From an uncultured Planktomarina sp. (GTDB lineage Bacteria > Pseudomonadota > Alphaproteobacteria > Rhodobacterales > Rhodobacteraceae), in assembly GCA_905181815.1 (NCBI GenBank), contig CAJIZA010000005.1, positions 153,176 to 217,175 of the forward strand: 64,000 bases of DNA, read 5' to 3'. The notes under the pieces are model-generated. The model was not told the DNA's origin. It saw only the letters and a program-made list of their open reading frames with translations, and ran no database searches. Below, one piece after another: positions 27,620 to 35,668 of this stretch. A program made the translations under genes and the position numbers. The first letter of the stretch is position 1. Each line of letters begins with the position of its first letter.

Positions 27620-28018
27620 ATGTCATCGTTAGAGTTTTATACAAGTCTCTCAGCTATCTGGATCGCAATAGCATGGGTTCCTTATATTTTGGATCGTATC
27701 ATGGTTCACGGTCTTGCTGGAACAATGGCAAATCCAACTCCAAGTTCGGCGCAGCAATCTGATTGGGCTATGCGAGCCAAAGCAGCCCATGGTGTGGCAA
27801 TACAAGCCTTCTCAGCATATGCGCCATTAGCAATTCTTGCTATGATACGTATACCCGAAGATGGCTATCCGGGTATTTTGGCTATGACATTTTTTATTGG
27901 TATCTTTGCCCATTACATTATCTACGCTATCGGAATAGCTGTTTTGCGTACTTTAAGTTTTGCGCTTGCATCCTTATCTACACTGGCACTGGGTTTAAGG
28001 ATAATTGGTATAATTTAA
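27620..28018 (+). CDS. MAPEG-family membrane protein
   Basis: A 132-residue protein with four hydrophobic segments, of the MAPEG family (microsomal glutathione S-transferase/FLAP-like). It starts MSSLEFYTSLSAIWIAIAWV and includes RAKAAHGVAIQAFSAYAPLA, typical of bacterial members. AAAAGGAGAG precedes the ATG. It lies between the two halves of a broken zinc-ribbon gene, so it appears to have arrived by insertion. The function of bacterial MAPEG proteins is mostly unknown. Confidence 0.78.
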   Translation: MSSLEFYTSLSAIWIAIAWVPYILDRIMVHGLAGTMANPTPSSAQQSDWAMRAKAAHGVAIQAFSAYAPLAILAMIRIPEDGYPGILAMTFFIGIFAHYIIYAIGIAVLRTLSFALASLSTLALGLRIIGII

Positions 28019-28145
28019 TTTTTAGTTACTAAATTCGAAGCGGTTTCGCCCCCTACGACAGCGATAAGTTTATCTGCCTCTAGCGTCGCATAGTGCTTAC
28101 AGAGGTCACAGGATTCAATACCTGTGACTTCCACATAAACTAGAG
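28015..28145 (-). pseudogene. 5' fragment of a zinc-ribbon small protein gene (split copy)
   Basis: The minus strand reads VEVTGIESCDLCKHYATLEA and then DKLIAVVGGETAS before running into a stop. The CxxC and the LIAVVGG segment match the first half of the second copy (CDLCKHHTLLEVANLIAVVGG). The frame ends where the inserted MAPEG segment begins. Confidence 0.65.
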
Positions 28146-28190
28146 TTTAATCGTATTGTAACGGTTCAAGTGATCCATTAGCTCTCGACT

Positions 28191-29387
28191 ATGAACCTAT
28201 CAGCCTTAACCTTTAGAGATTTCCGCATTTATATTTCTGGTAACATTTTTGCATCTAACGCTGTTTGGATGCAGAGGGTAACTGTAGGCTGGATCGCTTG
28301 GGATTTGACTGAATCTGCAGCTTTTGTAGGCATGGTTGCATTTGTAAACTTTATGCCCTCGTTGCTCGTTGGCCCACTTTTTGGAGTGCTTATCGATCGA
28401 GTAAGAGTTAAGCAGGCCGCAATCGTTACGCAATCTCTATCGTTTGCGATAGCTATCGGTTTTTATGCTTTTTTCGTTCTTGGGATTTTGAACGAACATA
28501 ATTTATTATTTTTAACCCTTTGTTCTGGAATTATAATATCTGCACACTCCCCTATTCGAATGTCGCTGGGACCGCGTTTGGTGGACACTACCTCAGTCGC
28601 TTCAGTTGTAACGCTGGGTGCTATTAACTTTAATATAGCAAGATTGACTGGACCGGCAATTGCAGGATGGATTATCGCATTTTATGGAATAAAGTCCTCT
28701 CTTTTCGTTCAAATACTTTGCTACCCGCCTTTTCTTTTAGCTTTGAGCTTTCTACGACCGCGCAGTGAATTGGCTTTGAATGTGCAAAAAGAAGCATTCA
28801 TGAAGGCATTCACTTCAGGAATTTTATATGCATTTAAAAGCCCACTAATTTTAAAAGCACTTTTAATAACCTCATTATCTTCTTTTTTGCTTCGCAGTGT
28901 TCTCGAAATTTTGCCCGTGATCGCAGATGGCTTGTTTGAGCGTGGAGCAACAGGACTAGGGCTTTTAACGTCATGCGCTGGATTTGGCGCCCTATTAGCG
29001 GGTATGGTTAAAGCATTTTCTTCTAGTCAACCTCCTGGGATATTGCCCAAGTACGTGCCTATAAGTATTTTTTTTGGTTTCGCATTTATTCCGCTGATTG
29101 GCCTTTGTGGTTCATGGTCTCTAACGTTGGGTTTTATTTCTTACTTGGGTTTTGCTGGAACCCTGTCTGGGATATCACTCCAAAGCGCTATCCAAATGGA
29201 ACTGGAAGACAATTTGCGTGGGCGCGTAATGAGCCTTTGGACCATGGCTGCAATTGGTGGTACCGCATTAGGCGCAATTTTTTTGGGTGGGTTCACTGAT
29301 TACCTGGGGGTAGTGCCGGCGCTTGGGCTTACTGGTTCGATTGGTTGTTTATTATTAGTTATTTTGTTGAATCTTGGTGATAATTAA
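28191..29387 (+). CDS. MFS transporter (AT-rich accessory gene)
   Basis: A 398-residue major facilitator with twelve predicted helices of the EntS/MFS_3-like group. Features are NIFASNAVWMQRVTVGWIAW at the start, LFGVLIDRVRVKQAAI as the loop motif and LEDNLRGRVMSLW late in the protein. The gene is markedly AT-richer than the chromosomal genes either side of the island, which suggests acquisition. No substrate can be inferred. Confidence 0.8.
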   Translation: MNLSALTFRDFRIYISGNIFASNAVWMQRVTVGWIAWDLTESAAFVGMVAFVNFMPSLLVGPLFGVLIDRVRVKQAAIVTQSLSFAIAIGFYAFFVLGILNEHNLLFLTLCSGIIISAHSPIRMSLGPRLVDTTSVASVVTLGAINFNIARLTGPAIAGWIIAFYGIKSSLFVQILCYPPFLLALSFLRPRSELALNVQKEAFMKAFTSGILYAFKSPLILKALLITSLSSFLLRSVLEILPVIADGLFERGATGLGLLTSCAGFGALLAGMVKAFSSSQPPGILPKYVPISIFFGFAFIPLIGLCGSWSLTLGFISYLGFAGTLSGISLQSAIQMELEDNLRGRVMSLWTMAAIGGTALGAIFLGGFTDYLGVVPALGLTGSIGCLLLVILLNLGDN

Positions 29388-30088
29388 ATCGACCATCGCA
29401 CTTTTATGCATTTATGCGACCTAATTCTATATTAGGACGCACTCATCAATTTTTATTCAGTTGCGCCTGACTATTTTTTGGCGAATGGGCAAAGAAAAGA
29501 AACATCAGAATAAGCCACACAGCTTTCCAGCGACATTGATGCGCAGGCATGCAGGCCCGTGACGTATTTATAATCACAATTCAAGAATTCGATAGCGCTA
29601 ATCTACGTTGCTTAACGCGCATCTGTATGGCTTGAAACGCTCAAGACTCATCCGTTTCCTAAACATAGCGGTGGACCAGTTTAAATGGGGAGGCTCAATG
29701 TCCGACACCGTCCGCATCCCCTCTAGACGGACAGACACGGATTGTCCTCTGTCCGTAATTATGATGTGGCATTATGATTTTTAATCATCTAAAACAATAA
29801 TTTAAAGACTGGTTTTCTTGATCTAAAATATTAAAGCTAATGCCATAAATAATGCCATTTAATGCCACCATTTAGTGGCAGATTAACCTCAGGTGCTAGG
29901 CATTAGCATATCAGCAAGGATGTGACCGGATGCTGACAATGAGTTGTGTCCGTCGAAAAACTGCATTTCAAGTCCATATTCCATGGCAGCAAAAAGAGAG
30001 CCTTGCGGTACTCGCTTCTCACAATGAGCCAATACAGCTTCGAACTTCAGAAATTCTTGATGCTTGTTCATATCTCAACACCCTATGG
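29388..30088. other. AT-rich gap with repeats and no supported gene
   Basis: About 700 bases follow the MFS gene. There is a cluster of GTCCG/CGGAC words near 29700-29760 that can fold, and three AATGCCA repeats with a matching TGGCA near 29839-29880. A 60-codon minus-strand frame (29889-30071) lacks convincing support. The stretch may include the end of a lost mobile element, but I see no intact inverted repeat. Confidence 0.3.
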
Positions 30089-30502
30089 TCAAGTGTCGTC
30101 CGCATTTTTTGAGCGCACTAGGTTAATCAAATTCCAACGGATAACTAGGGCCGCAATTGCTAACAACAAAACTGCGCCACTTTCGTATAGTAGATCGACC
30201 GTATTAATTCCTTTGCCCTGCAAAATAATTAGTCGACAAAGCGCCGTTATAGCTATGAAAATAGGAACCGTTATTGGGATTTTTCGGTATTTATAAAACG
30301 CTGCTATCATGCCGAGAACTTCTGCATATATGAACAAAAGCAACAAATCGGTAAGTTTAACTGTACGTTCAGTTAAAATTACAATGACTTCGATCACAAC
30401 TGCATAAGCAGTCAAAAATGCTATAGCGATCAGTAGTGTTTTTTCGCCAATCGTTATTATTTTGTACCAATCGGCCCATTTGTTTTCTTTGTCTTTAAGC
30501 AA
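30089..30502 (-). CDS. psiE: PsiE-family membrane protein
   Basis: A 137-residue protein with four membrane helices that matches the phosphate-starvation-inducible PsiE family (KLTDLLLLFIYAEVLGMIAAFYKYRKIPITVPIFIAITALCR). Despite the name, its molecular function is unknown. It lies in the AT-rich island and no Pho box is evident. Confidence 0.78.
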   Translation of the reverse strand: MLKDKENKWADWYKIITIGEKTLLIAIAFLTAYAVVIEVIVILTERTVKLTDLLLLFIYAEVLGMIAAFYKYRKIPITVPIFIAITALCRLIILQGKGINTVDLLYESGAVLLLAIAALVIRWNLINLVRSKNADDT

Positions 30503-30975
30503 AACTAGCCTCGCATTTTAAAAATTCGTGATGCTTTTTCACATCACCTACTACGACACCATATGTTGAGGTCTGTCAACAAAATTACACTACAGGTTGT
30601 TTTAGTGGGAGGACAACCGACGCTGCGTTCACCCACATGCGTAGGCTGTCCTGCGACCAGCGTCCGCCTCCCAGTCGAACACCGATCTCCCTTGGAGAAG
30701 AAAACAGCTAAAAACCATTTTCTCTTCATAGGTGGCTCATCTGCGATCGACTTCAAGTAACCAAGAAAAAGCCAGCCTCTCAATTTGAGAAAGCTGACTA
30801 ATTCGTCCTTCAAGCCCTTGCGTGAGAGGAAGTAGCTATTTAAAGGACACCTCTTGGCAGAAGATATATTGATTTAGTCATAAGTTTCATTTTGAGACAA
30901 TATTTTTTAGCATTATAGCGAAAAAAAGGCCCCTCCAGTGGAAGGGCCAATTCATAGTCGAGTGCAGATCACACG
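30503..30975. other. Gap with a large inverted repeat
   Basis: About 470 bases. GGGAGG plus GACGCTG on one side and CAGCGTC plus CCTCCC on the other (30607-30674) form an extended imperfect stem around a GC-rich loop, in otherwise AT-rich DNA. Short frames exist on both strands, but none has a convincing start or family. A structured RNA or a relic of a mobile element are both possible. Confidence 0.35.
30921..30948 (-). terminator. Rho-independent terminator
   Basis: On the minus strand GGCCCTTCC and GGAGGGGCC pair around a short loop and are followed by seven T. It lies 28 bp after the stop of the 84-residue ORF at 30976-31230, which supports that ORF as a transcribed gene. Confidence 0.85.
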
Positions 30976-31230
30976 TTAGTAAAACGGTGTGGTCGCTCCT
31001 CTTTCGCTACATGTTGAAGACACGTCCCAAAAGGTTCCAGTTTCCTTAGAGCCTTCCATCTTTAGTGTTGCGGTGTTGGTGTCGTCCATAAGATTGTAGA
31101 CGACGTCCATCGCATTAAGCATCGCTCCTAAATCATCTTTGGTGAGGATGACTTTCAAGCCATTAACGGTTTCAACTTTTACGGTATCTTTAGGCTTTAC
31201 CGCTGCGCCCTTAATCTCGTCTATCTTCAT
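30976..31230 (-). CDS. Hypothetical 84-residue protein
   Basis: A small soluble protein, MKIDEIKGAAVKPKDTVKVE at the start, with an alternating beta-type pattern (KVETVNGLKVILTKDDLGAM) and a cysteine near the C-terminus. AAAGG lies upstream of the ATG, and a strong terminator follows the stop. No family recognised. Confidence 0.6.
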   Translation of the reverse strand: MKIDEIKGAAVKPKDTVKVETVNGLKVILTKDDLGAMLNAMDVVYNLMDDTNTATLKMEGSKETGTFWDVSSTCSERGATTPFY

Positions 31231-31579
31231 TCAGCCTTTTGCCTCATCTGGGAGAGGGGGCCATACGGAGTAGCTGCAAATATATTCAAGTACGAAATGA
31301 TTCACTGTAATTGACGAAATTTTTATCATGCTCCTATTTTTCTCCAAACCAACATTATCTCCAATTTGTTTGTTTAACCAAGGTTGGAACAATCGGTCGC
31401 ATTGAAGCAGGCAAGGCTGAGCTAGCTCTAAACCATGGGTCTGCTGTACAAAACTTCAGACATAACTAGCAGGCTCTTTTCCTGACTTGGCCAGCCTCAT
31501 CCCCCGGGGCTGGTCCTTTTAATTGATATTATGAAATTTATTATTAGGATTAGTAGGCGAGTTAAAAGGAGAAATAAAA
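31231..31579. other. Gap with an orphan terminator
   Basis: About 350 bases. A short frame (KVGTIGRIEAGKAELALNHG) ends near 31467 and has no start or family. It is followed by a hairpin with a short T-run at 31489-31520 on the plus strand. A small RNA or a decayed gene could end there. Confidence 0.3.
31489..31520 (+). terminator. Orphan rho-independent terminator
   Basis: GGCCAGCC (31489-31496) pairs with GGCTGGTCC (31508-31516) with a one-base bulge, followed by TTTT. No intact gene ends upstream on this strand, so it may close a small RNA. Confidence 0.55.
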
Positions 31580-31873
31580 ATGACGAAATATGCAGTTCAC
31601 ACAAAATGGTCATGGCCTGATGGCGTTCCAAGCGCCGAGAGCATGCAACAGAGGCACCGTGAAGTTAAATCAAAGACTAAAGCCGAAGACATTATCTGGT
31701 TTATGATAGACGAAAACACGCATCAGTCGGTTATAATTTACTCTTCTGAAGCAGACGCTCAGGAAGAGAATGCTCGGCGACAGGCAATGCGCAAAGACAC
31801 AATTACAGAAACGGGCCACTCAATGGTGGAAGAGACAATGGGACCAGTTCTCTCAATTATGTCTCAAGTATAG
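31580..31873 (+). CDS. Hypothetical 97-residue protein
   Basis: Starts MTKYAVHTKWSWPDGVPSAE. AAAAGGAG lies upstream of the ATG at good spacing. It contains an SVIIYSSEADAQEENARRQA segment reminiscent of dimeric alpha-beta barrel (antibiotic-biosynthesis monooxygenase-like) proteins, but the match is weak. Function unknown. Confidence 0.6.
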   Translation: MTKYAVHTKWSWPDGVPSAESMQQRHREVKSKTKAEDIIWFMIDENTHQSVIIYSSEADAQEENARRQAMRKDTITETGHSMVEETMGPVLSIMSQV

Positions 31874-31903
31874 AGGCATCAGCCCAATGCAGTGAGGCGC
31901 TGC

Positions 31904-32125
31904 TTACACGGCGCCTACTAAATTTGGGTTCACTGGTGCTGCCAGAGCTTTTTCTGCATCAGCAGCATCCAATTCAGCTTCAACTATGGCTTTGATACCC
32001 TCGACAAATGTATCACGGCCAAAACCCATTTCTTCCAAATCGCTGTCTGTAAGATACGGCAAAGTTTTTGCTGCAGCAGACGCCTGACGGGCTACAATCA
32101 TTGCGTTATATAGTCGTTTAAGCAT
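31904..32125 (-). CDS. DUF1127-like small protein
   Basis: A 73-residue protein. The segment RLYNAMIVARQASAAAKTLPYLTDSDLEEMGFGRD matches the DUF1127 pattern (aromatic/basic helix, then LSDRxLxDIGI-like). AAGGAG precedes the ATG. Some DUF1127 proteins bind RNA or affect phosphate and carbon metabolism; this one carries an extra acidic C-terminal half. Confidence 0.68.
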   Translation of the reverse strand: MLKRLYNAMIVARQASAAAKTLPYLTDSDLEEMGFGRDTFVEGIKAIVEAELDAADAEKALAAPVNPNLVGAV

Positions 32126-32249
32126 TTTAATCTCCTTGCTTGTACAAATATTAGTATAGCGTTTTTTACGCTAAATTTCATCGCACACAGCTGCATTTCC
32201 GTTATGCGGTAGACGCATGTCCAAGACCATTACCAGCGTCACACTACGC

Positions 32250-32279
32250 AAAAAGAAGGCGGTGCCAAAAGGCACCGCC
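32250..32279 (-). terminator. Rho-independent terminator
   Basis: GGCGGTGCC and GGCACCGCC (32258-32279) form a 9-bp stem with an AAAA loop; on the minus strand the stem is followed by TTCTTTTT. It lies about 140 bp beyond the stop of the DoxX-like gene and probably ends that transcript. Confidence 0.75.
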
Positions 32280-32419
32280 AAGTAATGCTTCATTTTCAGG
32301 GAGGAATATGAATTGAGCCACGTTTAGCTAAATTGCGGCAGCGCAACAATTGACAAAATTGCATTCCCGACATGCGATTAATGCAACGCTAGACCAACCA
32401 TGGATATTGATTGCGCTCG

Positions 32420-32854
32420 CTATGTTCTGTTGCCCCTTAAAGCAAAGTAGAGCCCGCCTACCCAAAGAAAGACATGCAGGTTGTCGTATAGGATTACATC
32501 CATGAAGCTCTCAGGTTCGCTAATCCAAATAACGCCCGTCGTAATTGAACAAATAGTTATACCGCTAAAGCGAGTAAGCATATCACTTAGTTCAGAGATC
32601 ACTGGCAGTTGGGATAATGCTTTAAGCGACATAAATGCGGCAACGAGTAAACCTATTCCAGCGCCGAGTTCTCCATATGCGACGAACCACCAAACCAAGT
32701 ATGGAAGGTCATAGCTTGAAGCATCGTCCACAGATACCGGAAATTTTGATAAACCTTGCTGAATGAAGACTACGGCTAATGGAATACGCAGTAGCCAATG
32801 ACTAGCGCAGAACTCCGGCAGCCTCGTTGGTAAACTTTTGATTAAAGATGTCAT
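32420..32854 (-). CDS. DoxX-like membrane protein
   Basis: A 144-residue protein with four membrane helices. LLRIPLAVVFIQQGLSKF and a helix with GELGAGIGLLVAAF are typical of DoxX/DUF417-like proteins, which are membrane proteins of uncertain, possibly redox-related, function. GAGG precedes the start. It is AT-rich like its neighbours. Confidence 0.7.
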   Translation of the reverse strand: MTSLIKSLPTRLPEFCASHWLLRIPLAVVFIQQGLSKFPVSVDDASSYDLPYLVWWFVAYGELGAGIGLLVAAFMSLKALSQLPVISELSDMLTRFSGITICSITTGVIWISEPESFMDVILYDNLHVFLWVGGLYFALRGNRT

Positions 32855-33104
32855 AGGGGTAACCTCATTTTACAGGTTATTCGGAGCAAACACTCTCGCA
32901 GATCACTGATGCGACACTCTGCCCCAATCTTAAAATATCGGCTAGCTCAGCCATGGATATTTTACAGAATTGATCTCTTCATATCGCTTTTGTAGGCTGA
33001 ATCCTGATCCGTACTTGCCAGCAACATCCACCTAAAGAGTGTCTAGCTGTCCGGTGGGAGCGGCAGGCGTTGTGGCGGGTTCTTGCAGCGCCCAAAAGTG
33101 CATC

Positions 33105-33266
33105 ATAAGAGCCGCCGCAATAAACTATCTGGTACGTGTTATTACCCTTCACGCCACAGTTATGGCATCTGGCCCTCTGATCTACTTCATGGGCTGTAGT
33201 GTCGCCTCCTACCACAGCAATCAGGTTTGCTACCTCTAGAAGAGTGTGGTGCTTACACAGGTCACA
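33105..33266 (-). pseudogene. Zinc-ribbon small protein gene, second copy, lacking a clear start
   Basis: The minus strand reads CDLCKHHTLLEVANLIAVVG and on to EVDQRARCHNCGVKGNNTYQIV, with two CxxC pairs as in a small zinc ribbon. The frame stays open to 32979, but the later part looks non-coding. No in-frame ATG is present upstream; a GTG at 33215 would omit the first CxxC. It is a relic or a variant gene of the same family as the split copy at 27430/28145. Confidence 0.55.
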
Positions 33267-33318
33267 GATGATGCCAATTTGATGGAGAGTTTGTCCATGT
33301 CGAGGCTTAGATGAGCGA

Positions 33319-33837
33319 TTATGTTAGCAAACGCTCCATGAAATAGACTTTGTCGCGCAATTTTTTTGGAAAACCTTTTGGCTGTGGCATTAGTACGAAG
33401 CCAGCAGCCTCATACATCGCGCGCGCGTGGGTCAAAAAGGTGGCAGATGAAAAGAAAACACGGGTGTATCCATCCGCGATCATTTGCTCCACCATTCGGT
33501 TCAGAATTTTTCGACCAAGGCCATGTCCACGACCAGAGACACTCACAAACATTCTATTAAACTCAGCCACCCCTGTGCTAGCTTCGCCATACATCACGCA
33601 TCCAGCTGGTTTGCCATCTACCGATGCAATCAGGACCCCGCCAAGCGGACGCTTGTACAGGTCGGGTAAAGCCTCAAGAGCTACCTTGAACCTTTGGGGG
33701 TTCATAGGATGGTCGTCATCCCTAGGCCAACCGGCTGGGTAGTTTTTCCAATGCCAATCCAACCACTCTAGACACAATGTACGTGCTGCATCAAAATCGT
33801 GTTTATCGCTTGCAAGTCGAACAGTTATTTCTGCCAT
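33319..33837 (-). CDS. GNAT-family N-acetyltransferase
   Basis: A 172-residue acetyltransferase. The acetyl-CoA-binding region is FVSVSGRGHGLGRKILNRMVEQM, followed by TRVFFSSATFLTHARAMYEAAGFVLM. The substrate is unknown. It lies near the end of the AT-rich island. Confidence 0.82.
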   Translation of the reverse strand: MAEITVRLASDKHDFDAARTLCLEWLDWHWKNYPAGWPRDDDHPMNPQRFKVALEALPDLYKRPLGGVLIASVDGKPAGCVMYGEASTGVAEFNRMFVSVSGRGHGLGRKILNRMVEQMIADGYTRVFFSSATFLTHARAMYEAAGFVLMPQPKGFPKKLRDKVYFMERLLT

Positions 33838-34092
33838 TGCTACGCACTCCTCAAACTACCCTAAACCCTAGTTTGAACAGTAATGCAGGTCAATCAAGCC
33901 CAAGACTGATACACTACAAACTAAATCTTTACCTTGGATACGACTTGAAAAACGGGCCGACCCAATCGGTCCGATAACAATCTATCCACGCGCCATAGAC
34001 AACAGATATTTCACCAACTGGGTATTCAGATGGCCGAGCTGGTGCTGTTAGACAAATGAGAACTCGCATCAGACTGCTAGCGCAGCCTCAAT

Positions 34093-34698
34093 CTATGCGC
34101 TCAATAGTTGGCGCCACTCAGTAAGAGCGGCGGTTCGATTGAGCTTGAAATTGTCTCGTGAGTAGAAGTGGCGCTCCTGATTGAAATGGTTGTGGACTGA
34201 AGAGTGGACGGCAGCGAACTTTTGCAGACATCGCATCTGTCGGAAGCGGAGCATAGCGCGTTCTCGTCGTCGAAACGGCAAGTGGGAATTCTCAGCCCGA
34301 TTATTTACCCAGCGACCCGTTTCCTGCCGATCCGCGTTGCCAACAACTTTCATTGCAGCGCCATAGGAACGTAGTTTGTCCGTCACAACTACTTCTGGCC
34401 CGCCGTAGCGCTTCATTGCTTTTCTGAGAAATTTCAATGCCGCTTTGCGGTCTCGGCGCTTGGTAACATAACTTTCCAGCACCTCACCTTCGTGATCAAC
34501 GGCTCGCCAGAGATAATGTGTCTCTCCATTTATCTTTACGAAGACCTCGTCCAAGTGCCATTGCCAGTTCGAATAAGATCGCATCCTACTGACCCGGTTT
34601 CTTCGTATCTCAGCAGCAAACATCGGACCAAATCTATTCCACCAAAACCGAACTGTTTCGTGGCTGATCTCAATGCCTCGTTCGTGCAAAACGCTCAT
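34093..34698 (-). pseudogene. IS6-family transposase, 5'-truncated
   Basis: The C-terminal 201 residues of an IS6-family transposase. The DDE core is visible: D in WHLDEVFVKINGETHYLWRAVD, D in VVTDKLRSYGAA and E in WVNNRAENSHLPFRRRER. The first 30-40 residues are missing, and the frame begins at HERGIEISHETVRFWWNRFG. I could not find intact terminal inverted repeats. It stands 29 bp from the 3' end of tRNA-His. Confidence 0.82.
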
Positions 34699-34726
34699 CG
34701 ACTAAAACGCTAATCCGTTGGATTAA

Positions 34727-34803
34727 TGGTACCACCTCCTGGTCTCGAACCAGGGACCTCCTGATCCACAATCAGGCGCTCTAACCAACTGAGCTAAGGC
34801 GGC
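34727..34803 (-). tRNA. tRNA-His (anticodon GTG)
   Basis: A full cloverleaf of 77 nt with encoded CCA. The anticodon stem CCTGA/TCAGG holds loop TTGTGGA, giving GTG. The D stem is GCTC/GAGC and the T arm is CCTGG-TTCGAGA-CCAGG. The acceptor stem GCCGCCT/AGGTGGT pairs with G1-T72 and has A73; the base before G1 does not pair as G-1. Absence of the G-1:C73 pair is a known trait of many alphaproteobacterial tRNA-His. Confidence 0.95.
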
Positions 34804-35002
34804 ACTATGAGCGATTTAGCGGGGCTGCCGCTTGAATGCAAGGGCTCGATTGTGCAATAAACGCCATCGACCAAGCAGAATGCAATAAAATGCGCACGCT
34901 GAACCAAGCAGAGACCTGAACCTGCGTGAAAGCCAGCGGAAAGACACTTGATCATATTTCAAAAGCCCCTTACCCCACGGACAAAGATCGAAAGGTACAC
35001 CC

Positions 35003-35191
35003 ATGGGCATCAACACTGAAAAAGACATTGAAGCCAATTTGCAAATTGGACCCACGGATCAAGGTATGGTGCGGATCTTCGTCACTGCCGGAGATGCCGA
35101 AATCCCAATGGACTTTGAAATTGATGAAGCCAATGATATTGCAGAAGAAATAATGGCCGCAGCCCGTGCAGCCGCAGCGGTGGCAAAATAG
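35003..35191 (+). CDS. DUF6324-type small protein
   Basis: A 62-residue protein beginning MGINTEKDIEANLQIGPTDQ and ending in an alanine-rich helix. Similar short proteins are common next to chromosomal housekeeping genes in Rhodobacterales. GAAAGGTACACCC precedes the ATG. Function unknown. Confidence 0.7.
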   Translation: MGINTEKDIEANLQIGPTDQGMVRIFVTAGDAEIPMDFEIDEANDIAEEIMAAARAAAAVAK

Positions 35192-35203
35192 GCGCGATAT
35201 CCT

Positions 35204-35668
35204 TCAAGAGGATCCGCTAAAGCGCGCCACGCCAGGGTCGCGACTGGCCTGTGCCCGTCGTGCGGCATGGCGGGCGAATTTTTGGATTATGACTTTGCGC
35301 CGGGCGGGCGCCAACCTATGCTCCGGCCCCATGCGAAAGATCGCCGCATCATAGGCATCGGCCATAATAATCCCCGTATTACCGGGTAAAATTTCACTGG
35401 GAAATTCTTGGTCTACCGCCCAAAAATACCTGTCACACCACTGTAAATAGTCTTGCCATTTATGGTCAGATTGAAAATCAGCGCGTGAAGATTTGCATTC
35501 GATAATCCATATCTCCCCCTTCGGTCCCAGCGCCATTACATCCACTCGGCGACCTGGTGTTGGCACCAATTCTTCAACTGAAACAAAATTATAGCTCAGC
35601 AAATGGCGGCACACGCCCCGCGCTAAAAGCTGGCCCGGCATCAGCTTTGAAAGATTGGTCTCATCCAT
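35204..35668 (-). CDS. mmcB: MmcB-family DNA repair protein
   Basis: A 154-residue protein with a nuclease-like core: DVMALGPKGEIWIIECKSSRADFQSD carries the D and ExK pattern of the PD-(D/E)XK fold, and YFWAVDQEFPSEILP follows. MmcB of Caulobacter is a damage-induced protein linked to mitomycin C resistance. It is convergent with the DUF6324 gene. Confidence 0.83.
   Translation of the reverse strand: MDETNLSKLMPGQLLARGVCRHLLSYNFVSVEELVPTPGRRVDVMALGPKGEIWIIECKSSRADFQSDHKWQDYLQWCDRYFWAVDQEFPSEILPGNTGIIMADAYDAAIFRMGPEHRLAPARRKVIIQKFARHAARRAQASRDPGVARFSGSS

Noticed and set aside
27439-27762. A 107-codon plus-strand frame before the MAPEG gene
   Set aside because: It is antisense to the zinc-ribbon fragment (27430-27515) and overlaps the start of the MAPEG gene in another frame, so its sequence is explained by those.
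29889-30071. A 60-codon minus-strand frame in the AT-rich gap
   Set aside because: No family, weak start context and no terminator; overlapping open frames on the other strand are of similar length.
30544-30813. An 89-codon minus-strand frame with cysteines
   Set aside because: It lies over the large inverted repeat, whose symmetry alone creates open frames on both strands; no family or ribosome-binding site supports it.
34727-34803. Expectation of a direct repeat (att site) of the tRNA-His 3' end at the left edge of the island
   Set aside because: I looked for the tRNA 3' sequence near 26.7-27.5 kb and elsewhere in the island and found no convincing copy, so no attachment site is claimed.
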